This document shows positions 18,810-27,371 of a stretch of DNA of 64,000 bases, in pieces (positions within the stretch are counted from its first letter, which is position 1; each line of letters begins with the position of its first letter). Below the pieces are notes generated by a model. That model was not told the DNA's origin and did no database searches. It saw nothing but the letters and a program-made list of their open reading frames with translations. The stretch comes from Bacillus horti (lineage in GTDB: Bacteria > Bacillota > Bacilli > Caldalkalibacillales > JCM-10596), in the NCBI RefSeq assembly GCF_030813115.1, contig NZ_JAUSTY010000002.1:186001-250000 (forward strand), written 5' to 3'. The translations under genes and the position numbers were made by a program.

Positions 18810-18823
18810 ATGACTTAAGTCAT
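18810..18823 (+). promoter_or_regulatory. Palindromic operator of ABC operon 1
   Basis: ATGACT-TA-AGTCAT, part of the 16-bp perfect palindrome CATGACTTAAGTCATG (18809-18824). A half-site ATGACC lies 31 bases downstream (18841). A -10-like TATACT lies at 18878-18883, 68 bases after the operator start. The same layout recurs before ABC operon 2. Confidence 0.65.
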
Positions 18824-18845
18824 GGTCTGCTAGAAAAGTTATGAC

Positions 18846-18872
18846 CAAAGACAGTGGGAACACTGTCTTTTT
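18846..18872 (+). terminator. Terminator after the NarL-type two-component system
   Basis: A 10-bp stem, AAAGACAGTG and CACTGTCTTT, with loop GGAA and trailing TTG. It lies between the operator and the -10 box of ABC operon 1, so it should end the regulator transcript while ABC transcription starts after it. Confidence 0.7.
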
Positions 18873-18877
18873 GTCAT

Positions 18878-18883
18878 TATACT
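18878..18883 (+). promoter_or_regulatory. Probable -10 box of ABC operon 1
   Basis: TATACT, 41 bases before the TTG start. No good -35 box is present, as expected for an activator-dependent promoter. The distance to the upstream palindrome (68 bases) nearly matches that in operon 2 (70 bases). Confidence 0.45.
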
Positions 18884-18923
18884 TGAGTTATAAAAATGCG
18901 AATGAATTAGAGAGGTGACTCAA

Positions 18924-19859
18924 TTGATACTTGAAACGGTTAGCATAGAAAAAAGCTACAAAGGAAAAAAGGTCGTGGATGATGTAAGTATTTACTTAAA
19001 TAAAGGAGAGTCAGTTGGTTTATTGGGGCCGAATGGAGCCGGAAAATCGACAACTATTTCTATGATTTCTTCCCTAGTAAAACCAAATCATGGTGATATT
19101 AAATTAAACGGTAAGAGTATCTTAAAGGACCCTAGAGACATCAGAAGAGTACTTGGTGTTGTTCCACAGGAAATTGCTTTATATGAAGAATTAACAGCTT
19201 ATGAGAATTTAAGATTTTTTGGACGGTTATATAGATTAAAAGGAAATCAGCTAGAATCTAAAATCCAAGAAACGCTTGAGATGGTTGGATTGAGGGATAG
19301 ACAGAAGGAATTAATCCGTACTTACTCAGGGGGAATGAAAAGAAGAGTAAATATTGCTGCCGCTCTTTTACATGACCCTCAGCTTATCATTATGGATGAA
19401 CCTACGGTTGGCATTGATCCTCAATCACGCAATCATATATTAGAAACGGTTCGTCTACTTAATCGAGAAAAAGGAACGACTATTTTATATACAAGTCACT
19501 ATATGGAAGAGGTAGAGCAACTTTGTAATCGTGTTTATATTATGGACTATGGAAAAATGATTGCTTCGGGACGCAAGGACGAACTGCTCAGAATTCTTTC
19601 TGGTGATGACACCGTACATGTACAACTCAACAGCAAAAGCTATGAAATGGCTAAGGAGCTTCGAGGGATTGAGAGCATAAAGCAGGTTGAAGAAACGGAA
19701 AAAGGGCTAAAGCTAATCGTAACTAAGCAGAGCTCTATTTTATCCCAAATTGTCCGTGCGGCAGAGCAGTTTAATGTACAAATCAATAGCGTTCATATTG
19801 ATACGCCTAGCTTGGAGGATGTATTTTTGCATTTGACAGGACGGAAGCTACGGGACTAA
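18924..19859 (+). CDS. ABC-2 exporter ATPase, copy 1 (LnrL-like)
   Basis: A 311-aa ABC ATPase. Walker A is GPNGAGKST, the signature is YSGGMKRR and Walker B is [13 protein letters not shown], followed by the switch histidine in TSHYMEE. The C-terminal extension (about 225-311) is typical of drug-export DrrA-type ATPases. The TTG at 18924 was chosen because GAGGTG precedes it and the protein then begins exactly like the second copy (ILETV); it also gives both copies the identical 936-bp length. A GTG at 18915 overlaps the ribosome binding site. It heads an operon with two permeases. Confidence 0.93.
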   Translation: MILETVSIEKSYKGKKVVDDVSIYLNKGESVGLLGPNGAGKSTTISMISSLVKPNHGDIKLNGKSILKDPRDIRRVLGVVPQEIALYEELTAYENLRFFGRLYRLKGNQLESKIQETLEMVGLRDRQKELIRTYSGGMKRRVNIAAALLHDPQLIIMDEPTVGIDPQSRNHILETVRLLNREKGTTILYTSHYMEEVEQLCNRVYIMDYGKMIASGRKDELLRILSGDDTVHVQLNSKSYEMAKELRGIESIKQVEETEKGLKLIVTKQSSILSQIVRAAEQFNVQINSVHIDTPSLEDVFLHLTGRKLRD

Positions 19860-19874
19860 AAGGAGGCCAGACCT

Positions 19875-21146
19875 ATGTTTTTTAAAAAAGATATCCTCCT
19901 TTTTTGGAGAGATAAAAAAAATATCCTATTTCTTATCGCAGCTCCATTCATTATGATTTTGATTTTAGGTTTTTCGATGAGGGGTATGATGGAAACCTCT
20001 ACGGCTATAGAACAAATCAGAGCAGCTGTAGTTATAGAGGATCAAGAGGTGGAAGGTAGAGAATAGTTCTACGATAGGCTTGAAGAGCTTGGTGGATCGG
20101 TTGAAGAAAAAAACACTCTTAAACAAGCGGCTATATCCTTCTCGCCCCAAGGGCTTATTAGGCAATTATTTGAAGAGGAAGCTGTCGCTGCTCTTGTGCA
20201 GCTTGAGGAAATGAATCGTTCGGATGCCCTTGAAGCGTTAGAGGAGGGAGAGATTCAAGCTATCTTAACGATACCAGAGCACTTCACTTCTACTGTCTTA
20301 AATAAACTGTTTTTAAATGAAGGGACAACTCCTCCTTTAACTTTAATAGCTGAAAACTCTTCTGCTATGAGCATAGATATTTTACAGGATATCATCGAGA
20401 TCTTTATGAGAGCTATTAATTTTCAAACGGTACTTAGTCAATCAATGAACGAGGGAGCTGCCTCCCTAGAACAGCTAAATGCACAGCTTCCAAAAGGAGG
20501 CATAGAAACGATATACAACGTGGAGCAAGTAAGTTCGTTCCAATACTTCACTTTTGCCATGAGTGTGTTATTTGTCTTATTTGCTGGTGGAGTTGCAGCT
20601 GAAAGAGCCAATACGGAAAAACGTGAGCGTGTTTTTGAGCGTATTTTACTAACGGGAAGCAAGCCCCTTCGGTTTTTAGGGGCGAAGCTGGGTTCAACGT
20701 TCGTCATTGCTATGTTGCAGCTAGTAGTACTATTTATCCTATGTCATTTTATTTTTCAGCTATTTCCGGGCAGAACGTTTCAGTTTTGGATAGGTTTAGG
20801 GGTTATTTTGGCAGCACTTTCTCTTTGTGTAGGAGCGATTGGGGCGTTGCTCACCTCCTTAAATTTCCGTATGCAAAGCCCTGATGCAAGCCGATTGTTT
20901 AACTCCATTCTGGTTACGATTATGGCCTTGGCAGGCGGGAGCTTCGGACCAATGTCCATTTTGCCTAACTGGATTACTGTTATAGGGGAGTGGACACCTA
21001 ATGGCTTATCTCTTTCTATGCTTATGCTCTGGATACAAAGTGAATCATTTTCAGATCTTATAGGACCTCTACTTAAGCTTCTAAGTATATCTCTTATTCT
21101 ATTACTGGTAGGGTTGAGAATTTTTCCACAAAGGAGGCAAGGCTGA
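19875..21146 (+). pseudogene. ABC-2 permease, copy 1 (LnrM-like), interrupted by an in-frame TAG
   Basis: A permease with one N-terminal helix, a large external loop and five or six C-terminal helices (from about residue 225). An amber codon TAG at 20064-20066 interrupts the frame after 63 residues. The same frame then continues to 21146 with clear family sequence. Start to final stop is 1272 bp, exactly the length of the intact paralogue at 23319-24590, so the TAG is the only lesion. The paralogue has alanine at this place. Possible outcomes are a true nonsense mutation, an assembly error, or readthrough. Restart at ATG 20196 would lose the first helix. It overlaps the next gene by one base (TGATG). 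Confidence 0.85.
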
Positions 21147-22246
21147 TGATACCCGTATTTTTAACACAATGGCTGAAGGAAAGACGCTCTCCTTTACTTG
21201 TTCTCATGCTCATGGGACTTGGGATTGCTCTTGCTCTTTTGTTTGCTTCAAATATGGGGGGGAAGTTAGAGGTAAAGGTGTTTACTAATGGGGTGGAAGA
21301 AGAGGAAGCGTTAGAGTGGATAAGTATTTTAAATGAGGGCGAGTCTATCGACTTTCAACTAGCAGACGAAGAAAAAGTGATGAAGGACGTACGTGAGGGG
21401 CGGTTAGATGTGGCCGTCAAGTTAGTTCAAGGAGATTATAGAATAATTACGGCTAGTGATAATTATAATGTTTATTATGTTGAGCGTTATGTACAAAGAG
21501 TAATGGAGGAGGAGGTAAGGCTGCTTGCAGCCATTCATCAAGCTGACAATCCAGAGCTGTTTCGTCTAGAGGTAGAGCAACGTCTTCAACAGCCATTGTT
21601 AACATTAGAGACACAAGTGCCAGACGGTAGTGAGAGAGTAAGAGAGCATTATAGTATTCAGCTTTTCTATGCTTTTACCTTGTTTATGAGTATGTTCATT
21701 ATCGGTTTTAAAGTAAATGCAATTACAGAGGAGAGAGTGGGTGGCATCTGGGAACGGATGATTTTATCACCCGTTCGGAAAATAGAAATCTATTTAGGAC
21801 ATATGCTTTACACATTTATGATAGGCTTTGCTCAGGTATTGGTTGTGTGTCTTTTATTTATCTATATTTTTGGCTTTGATATGGGGGAGCGATTTGGTCT
21901 TCAACTCCTCATTATTGTTATTCATACTTTTGCTTGTGTGGCACTAGCCACATTATTTACTGGAGTCTTTAAGACGCCTGAACAATTTGGTTCATTTTTT
22001 CCTATTATTGTCCCAATAATGCCCTTGATAAGCGGAGCTTATTGGCCGGAGGGATCGATAAGTAATCCATTTCTGCTTATACTGGCAGAGTTTGTTCCAC
22101 TTACTCACGCTTTAGATGCTTTAAAAGGAGCTGCATTATACGATTATGGGTGGGTGGAATTAATGCCACCTTTAGTTAAGCTAGTGTTAATGTTTGTCGT
22201 TTTTATGGGAGTCGGCATCAATTTAGTAGAGCGTGTTAGAAAGTAA
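21146..22246 (+). CDS. ABC-2 permease, copy 1 (LnrN-like)
   Basis: A 366-aa membrane protein with one N-terminal helix (about 15-35), an external domain of about 140 residues, and five or six helices from about residue 170. The segment GGIWERMILSPVRKIEIYLGH is the usual ABC-2 coupling region. Its ATG overlaps the stop of the preceding permease, showing translational coupling; translation could suffer from the upstream TAG. It pairs with the LnrM-like subunit to form the channel. The substrate is unknown. Confidence 0.88.
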   Translation: MIPVFLTQWLKERRSPLLVLMLMGLGIALALLFASNMGGKLEVKVFTNGVEEEEALEWISILNEGESIDFQLADEEKVMKDVREGRLDVAVKLVQGDYRIITASDNYNVYYVERYVQRVMEEEVRLLAAIHQADNPELFRLEVEQRLQQPLLTLETQVPDGSERVREHYSIQLFYAFTLFMSMFIIGFKVNAITEERVGGIWERMILSPVRKIEIYLGHMLYTFMIGFAQVLVVCLLFIYIFGFDMGERFGLQLLIIVIHTFACVALATLFTGVFKTPEQFGSFFPIIVPIMPLISGAYWPEGSISNPFLLILAEFVPLTHALDALKGAALYDYGWVELMPPLVKLVLMFVVFMGVGINLVERVRK

Positions 22247-22248
22247 AA

Positions 22249-22262
22249 ATGACTAAAGTCAT
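22249..22262 (+). promoter_or_regulatory. Palindromic operator of ABC operon 2
   Basis: ATGACT-AA-AGTCAT begins three bases after the permease stop. A half-site ATGACT lies 32 bases downstream (22281). TATAAT lies at 22319-22324, 70 bases after the operator start. The layout matches operon 1. Confidence 0.65.
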
Positions 22263-22318
22263 GGTTTGAATTCAAATAAAATGACTTTTTTCATTATTAA
22301 AATTTGTATTGATGTGGC

Positions 22319-22324
22319 TATAAT
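22319..22324 (+). promoter_or_regulatory. -10 box of ABC operon 2
   Basis: A consensus TATAAT, 44 bases before the chosen ATG, without a recognisable -35 box. It supports a start at 22368 rather than further upstream. Confidence 0.5.
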
Positions 22325-22367
22325 GGATGAAAGAATGATGATCTGGTTTGAGGAGGAATGGGTAGAA

Positions 22368-23303
22368 ATGATACTGGAAACGGTCGATTTGAAAAAGGAG
22401 TTCAATGGGAAGCTAGTTGTAGATGGAGTTAATCTTTACCTGAATGAAGGGGAGTCCGTAGGCTTATTAGGTCCAAACGGTGCGGGGAAATCGACAACCA
22501 TTTCGATGATATCCTCTTTAGTTAAGCCAACGTCTGGAGATGTTAGGCTTAGTGGTAACAGTATTCTAAAACATCCTGCTGAGCTACGCCGAGTCCTTGG
22601 CGTTGTACCTCAGGAAATTGCTTTGTATGAGGACTTGACTGCCTATGAGAACCTAAAGTTTTTTGGACGTATCTATAAGCTTAGGAGCAAGGCATTAGAG
22701 AATCGTATTCAAGGAGCATTAGAGCTTGTTGGTTTGCAGGATCGTCAAAAGGAACAGATCAAGCACTATTCTGGAGGAATGAAGCGCCGAATTAACATTG
22801 CTGCTGCATTACTACACGAACCGAAGATCGTGATTATGGATGAACCTACAGTGGGAATTGATCCTCAATCCAGAAATCATATTTTAGAAACGGTCCGCTT
22901 GTTAAATAGAGAGAAGGGTTTAACGGTCGTTTATACAAGTCATTACATGGAAGAGGTTGAGAATTTATGTGATCGTGTCTATATTATGGATGATGGAAAA
23001 GTGATTGCTTCAGGAACTAAGGATGAGCTGAAAAATATTCTAGCTGGTGAAGAGATGTTGACGATTGAAGTAGAGCAAGAAAATCAAAGTTTCGTTGAGC
23101 ATCTCGGTAAACTGGAAAGTGTGCAGCAGATAAGCGCTCAGGACAAAAAGATTAAAATGATCGTATCTAAAAAAACTGGACTGCTGCCTCAAATTTTTCA
23201 GCTTGCTGAGCAGGAGCATGTCACTATCTTACATACACAGCTATATACACCCAGCTTAGAAGATGTTTTCCTACACCTTACGGGCCGAAAACTACGAGAT
23301 TAG
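22368..23303 (+). CDS. ABC-2 exporter ATPase, copy 2 (LnrL-like)
   Basis: A 311-aa ATPase closely similar to copy 1 along its whole length and of identical length. It has [17 protein letters not shown] and [13 protein letters not shown]. It ends in the same [10 protein letters not shown]. The ATG at 22368 was chosen because the TATAAT box lies 44 bases upstream, AGGAGG lies about 11 bases before it, and the protein then matches copy 1. In-frame codons from 22266 are probably leader. It heads operon 2. Confidence 0.93.
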   Translation: MILETVDLKKEFNGKLVVDGVNLYLNEGESVGLLGPNGAGKSTTISMISSLVKPTSGDVRLSGNSILKHPAELRRVLGVVPQEIALYEDLTAYENLKFFGRIYKLRSKALENRIQGALELVGLQDRQKEQIKHYSGGMKRRINIAAALLHEPKIVIMDEPTVGIDPQSRNHILETVRLLNREKGLTVVYTSHYMEEVENLCDRVYIMDDGKVIASGTKDELKNILAGEEMLTIEVEQENQSFVEHLGKLESVQQISAQDKKIKMIVSKKTGLLPQIFQLAEQEHVTILHTQLYTPSLEDVFLHLTGRKLRD

Positions 23304-23318
23304 AAGGAGAGGGGCCTG

Positions 23319-24590
23319 ATGGGAACTTTTTTTAAGAAGGATATGATGATTTTCATAAGAGACCGGAAGGAATTTCTAGTCATTCTGTTAATGCCTATTG
23401 TTTTAATCATTATCTTAGGATTCTCTCTTAAGGGTTTTATAAGTGGAGAAGAAATCACCTTAAATATTCAGATAGCTCTTGTAAATGAGGATACGGAAGC
23501 TGAGGGATTAGAGGCCTTTAAAAAAGAGATAGATGAAGGGCTATATACTGAAGAGGAGAAACTAGGGATTAAGGCTTCAGTGGATGAGCTTAGACCATTT
23601 GTTTTACTAGAACAGCTATTTGCCAATGAAACGGTTCGCGATTGGGTGGAGGTTCTAGAAATGGACGCTGAGAGCGCTAGAGTAGCACTGCAGAAAGAAG
23701 AGATTACATCCATATTGTTTATTCCTCCAGATTTTACGTATGACACACTAAAAAGAATGATCATGCGTGAGGGAAACGGAGCAAGTTTGTTCATTACAGT
23801 TGGGGAGCAATCTCCTCTAAGGGCACAAATTTTCGAAGAGATCATTACAGGATTTGCACGTACTCTTAATTATGATACGGCATTGGGTCAGGCTTTAGGT
23901 CTTGAAGCATTTGGAGCGGAAGAGGTTGGAGAGATTGAAGGTGGACTGGAAGCGGTGAATGAACTTGCGCCCCTTTCCTCTATGCAATATTACACGTTAT
24001 CGATGACGGTTATGTTTGTTTTATTTGTGGCCTCTTCAGCTTCAGGTAAGGCTTTCACCGAGAAACATCAGCATGTGTTTGACAGAATGCTTTTGGCTGG
24101 TATTCATCCACTGAGTTACTTGTCAGGAAAGCTCGCATCAGCAGCTTGTATTGTTATAGGGCAAATCGTAATATTGTTTATCAGCTCTCAGTTACTTTTT
24201 CAATCTTTTACTGGCCACCCAGTATCATTTTGGCTTGCTATCGCAAGTATTATCAGTGTTTTAGCTTTGTGTGTCGGTGCTTTAACTGCTTTATTAACAT
24301 CCTTGAACTTCCGCTTAGATAGTCCAAATGCAAGTATATTTTTTGGGAATGCCATGGTAGCTATGATGGCATTTGTAGGAGGAAGCTTTATGCCGGTATC
24401 TTCACTTCCTGAATGGTTTGGGATTGTAGCCGGTTGGATTCCGAACGGCTTAGCTTTATCCGCTTTTATGCAGGCCTTTCAAGGAGCAGGATTTGATGTC
24501 TTATCTTCTCCTTTGCTCAGACTTCTGATTATTTCCATTGTGTTAGTAGGACTTAGTTTCATCTTGTTCCCGAAAAGGAAGGTGACGTAA
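23319..24590 (+). CDS. ABC-2 permease, copy 2 (LnrM-like)
   Basis: A 423-aa permease with one N-terminal helix (about 18-38), a large external domain (about 40-225) and about six C-terminal helices. The C-terminal part has AFTEKHQHVFDRMLLAGIHPLSYLSGK and GGSFMPVSSLPEWF, typical ABC-2 motifs. GAAGGAGAGG precedes the start. It is the intact counterpart of the TAG-interrupted gene at 19875. Only two bases separate it from the next permease. Confidence 0.9.
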   Translation: MGTFFKKDMMIFIRDRKEFLVILLMPIVLIIILGFSLKGFISGEEITLNIQIALVNEDTEAEGLEAFKKEIDEGLYTEEEKLGIKASVDELRPFVLLEQLFANETVRDWVEVLEMDAESARVALQKEEITSILFIPPDFTYDTLKRMIMREGNGASLFITVGEQSPLRAQIFEEIITGFARTLNYDTALGQALGLEAFGAEEVGEIEGGLEAVNELAPLSSMQYYTLSMTVMFVLFVASSASGKAFTEKHQHVFDRMLLAGIHPLSYLSGKLASAACIVIGQIVILFISSQLLFQSFTGHPVSFWLAIASIISVLALCVGALTALLTSLNFRLDSPNASIFFGNAMVAMMAFVGGSFMPVSSLPEWFGIVAGWIPNGLALSAFMQAFQGAGFDVLSSPLLRLLIISIVLVGLSFILFPKRKVT

Positions 24591-24592
24591 CG

Positions 24593-25717
24593 ATGATTGC
24601 TGTATTTTTGGTTCAGTGCCAGCAGCTTATAAGGAAGCCGGCTATGGTGCTACTTATGTGTATCCTTACGATAATCTTTACCTTTTTCTTAGGAATGAGT
24701 GCTAATGAAAAACTGGTTCTCTACGCATTTGGAGCTGAAGAACATGAGGAAGGCTTCGTTGAGGAATGGGTTGAAGCATTAAATCATTCTGAAGCCTATG
24801 AGTTTAAGCTAGCGGATGAATTTACAGCTAGACAATCTGTAGCGGAGGGACATGCCGAGCTAGCGGTGATGATTATGGAAAAGGATTACAGAATAGTGGC
24901 TGTTGCTGAGAACCCTAACATTGGCTTAATTGATAATTATATTAGGTCTGTTTATACCGAGCAGGTGAAGCTTCTTTCTGCTGAGCAGCAGGCTGAGGAT
25001 GTACAGCAGTTCAGGGAAAGTGTTGAACAAAACCTCGCCTATCCAGTGCTAAGTGTAGCAACAGAGACAGCTAGACAAGATAACAATGTGGCGAGGGAAG
25101 ATGGCGACTTTAAATATGATCCTAAGATACAAGCTTTGTTTGGATTCACCTTATTCTTTTCTATTTATACGATTGGAGCTGGCATTAAAAACGTACTAGA
25201 AGAGAAGCGTCAAGGAATTTGGGATCGGATGATTCTGTCTAGAGTTAGAAAATCGGGAATGTACTTAGGACATCTTTTCTATAGCCTTTTCATTGGCTTT
25301 GGACAAATGCTGCTCATGTTTATGCTGTTTAAGTATGTATTTTCCTTTGAACTGGGGAGTAATTTTATTGGAATCATGCTAATCTTACTGGTTTATACCT
25401 TTTCTATTGTAGCCTTATGTCTGCTGCTTACTGGCATAGTGAAGACTCCGCAGCAATTTGATGCTATTATTCCTGTTGTTTCTGTAAGTATGGCTATGCT
25501 TGGTGGAGCTTATTGGCCAATTGAGATCGTTACAAGTTCTATTTTACAGGGATTGTCCAAGGTAGTTCCAGTTTACTATGCGATGGAAGGGCTTAAGGGA
25601 ATTTCACTTTATCAGCATGGTTTTAGTGAGCTGGTCCAGCCCTTAGTTGTGCTATTGCTAATTGGGATAGTATGTATGGGTGTAGGAATTAATTTAATGG
25701 AACGTAGACATGTTTAA
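24593..25717 (+). CDS. ABC-2 permease, copy 2 (LnrN-like)
   Basis: A 374-aa permease with one N-terminal helix, an external domain and about six C-terminal helices. RQGIWDRMILSRVRKSGMYLGH is the coupling region, matching the copy 1 paralogue at 21146. Its ATG lies two bases after the stop of the LnrM-like gene. It completes the second exporter; a two-way terminator follows. Confidence 0.9.
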   Translation: MIAVFLVQCQQLIRKPAMVLLMCILTIIFTFFLGMSANEKLVLYAFGAEEHEEGFVEEWVEALNHSEAYEFKLADEFTARQSVAEGHAELAVMIMEKDYRIVAVAENPNIGLIDNYIRSVYTEQVKLLSAEQQAEDVQQFRESVEQNLAYPVLSVATETARQDNNVAREDGDFKYDPKIQALFGFTLFFSIYTIGAGIKNVLEEKRQGIWDRMILSRVRKSGMYLGHLFYSLFIGFGQMLLMFMLFKYVFSFELGSNFIGIMLILLVYTFSIVALCLLLTGIVKTPQQFDAIIPVVSVSMAMLGGAYWPIEIVTSSILQGLSKVVPVYYAMEGLKGISLYQHGFSELVQPLVVLLLIGIVCMGVGINLMERRHV

Positions 25718-25765
25718 AGGGTAAGAGGGAATAATAATATAAGTAGGAATGATATGTGCAAAAAA

Positions 25766-25800
25766 AAAACCGTAGTTCAAGGTTACTTGACTACGGTTTT
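25766..25800. terminator. Bidirectional terminator between convergent operons
   Basis: A stem of AAAACCGTAGTTCAA with TTGACTACGGTTTT (one bulge) is flanked by nine A on the left and TTTT on the right. It serves the ABC operon on + and uxaB on -, whose stop lies 5 bp away. Confidence 0.85.
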
Positions 25801-25804
25801 ATCT

Positions 25805-27328
25805 TTAATCGTTGAGAAACGTATCAATGGCTGAGCGAATACCATGAGATAAAATATGTTCAACATGTTTCTGAATTGTTTCCGGTAGAGCTGGAATTTG
25901 GGCTAAGTTCACACCCCAGAACTCTTCGTTACTAAGGAATTCTTGAACTGTGTACTTCAAATCCTGCTGTTCGCCCTGCCATAGCTTTTCAATCGAATGA
26001 GTAACCTCAGCACTGTCCCGAATCGGATAAGGAGTATGACTCTCTAGACGTATACCAAACACCTGACCATCTTCAGTTCGCTGTGGACGGTAGAAAGCAA
26101 GTAGGGCTGAGAGAGAAAATGTCAATGCCTGTGGTAACGTATCATTCTTTTGAACAAACTCCATAAAAGAAGGTAGAATACGAGTGCGCCATTTAAAAAT
26201 GGAGTTCAAAGAGATATCTAGTAAGTAATGCTGATTAAAAGGGTTCAAAAATCGTTCAAGAGTAGCGTTTGCAAAGCCTACTTTTTCATCTTCTGGAACG
26301 TTTAGTAGAGGTAAGATTTCCTCATAAACTCCTTTACGTATAAATCGAGAGATGTAATTGTCATCCATGGCTTCCTTTACAGTATCAATTCCTGCTAAAA
26401 AGGCAGCTGCGAACATCAGGGTATGTGCTCCGTTAAGAATGCGTACCTTTCTTTCTCTAAAAGGAGCAACAGGCTTCCAATGAACATTTAACCCGGCTTC
26501 TTGAAAAGGAAGGAGGTCAGCAATATCCTTATTTGCTTCAATAGCGAACAGATGGTAGGGCTCACTAACAGTCAAAAGAATATCCTCATAACCTAGCTCC
26601 TCGTTAAATTTCTCAATAGAATCCTTAGGAAAGCCAGTCACAATCCGGTCGACTAAGGTGTTACAGAATAGGTTATGCTCCTGCACCCAAGCTGTAAATG
26701 CCTCTGGTAGATTCCAATCCTTTGAAATTTGCAGGACGATTTCCTGTAAGTGATCGCCATTATTATCTATAAGCTCACAAGGGATAATAATCATCCCTGC
26801 CTCAGCTGAAGCTTCAAAGAACGTGTACCTATGGAATAAAAATGCTGTAACCTTGCCAGGGAAGGATAAGGGAGATATGTTCTCTTGGAAGTCTTCTCTT
26901 AAGTAGGTTAATCCCGCCTCAGTGGTATTGGAGAACATAAAACGAATGTCTCTATTCTCCGCTACTTTGAGCACGTCCTGCCAATCGGAATAAGGATTGA
27001 TACCACGACTTATCGAAGTAATCACTTCTCTTCTATCTACTTCTATTCCAGCCTCTACTCCTCTTTGCGCTAACGTATATAGTCCATCCTGAGCATTAAG
27101 CTTGGGGACAACCTTGCCCCTTGGAGTAGGCTGAACGGCAACTATAGAGCCGTTAAACAGCCCCTTTTTATTAAGCTCATGAATCATCCAATCGATAAAT
27201 CCTCGCAAAAAATTTCCTTCACCAATCTGAATAACGCGCTCTGGAAGCTCTCTTTCTACTTGCTGCCTAGCCTGTTCTACGATTTCAGATTTTTGCTGCT
27301 GCAAAAGTGTTTTTGATAGCTGTTCCAT
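25805..27328 (-). CDS. uxaB: Tagaturonate reductase (altronate oxidoreductase)
   Basis: UxaB reduces D-tagaturonate to D-altronate with NADH in the galacturonate pathway. The 507-aa protein is of the long mannitol-dehydrogenase family. The N-terminal cofactor-binding motif is RVIQIGEGNFLRGFIDWMI, and KVRILNGAHTLM is the conserved catalytic-domain motif. It is the last gene of a minus-strand operon, 43 bp after uxaA. The pairing with altronate dehydratase supports the specific call over mannitol or fructuronate dehydrogenase. Confidence 0.93.
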   Translation of the reverse strand: MEQLSKTLLQQQKSEIVEQARQQVERELPERVIQIGEGNFLRGFIDWMIHELNKKGLFNGSIVAVQPTPRGKVVPKLNAQDGLYTLAQRGVEAGIEVDRREVITSISRGINPYSDWQDVLKVAENRDIRFMFSNTTEAGLTYLREDFQENISPLSFPGKVTAFLFHRYTFFEASAEAGMIIIPCELIDNNGDHLQEIVLQISKDWNLPEAFTAWVQEHNLFCNTLVDRIVTGFPKDSIEKFNEELGYEDILLTVSEPYHLFAIEANKDIADLLPFQEAGLNVHWKPVAPFRERKVRILNGAHTLMFAAAFLAGIDTVKEAMDDNYISRFIRKGVYEEILPLLNVPEDEKVGFANATLERFLNPFNQHYLLDISLNSIFKWRTRILPSFMEFVQKNDTLPQALTFSLSALLAFYRPQRTEDGQVFGIRLESHTPYPIRDSAEVTHSIEKLWQGEQQDLKYTVQEFLSNEEFWGVNLAQIPALPETIQKHVEHILSHGIRSAIDTFLND

Positions 27329-27371
27329 CCAAATATCCCCCCGACCTCAATAATTGAACTAAACTCATCTT

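Noticed and set aside
20064-20066. TAG as a pyrrolysine codon
   Set aside because: No pyl genes are visible, the protein is not a methylamine methyltransferase, and the paralogue has alanine here.
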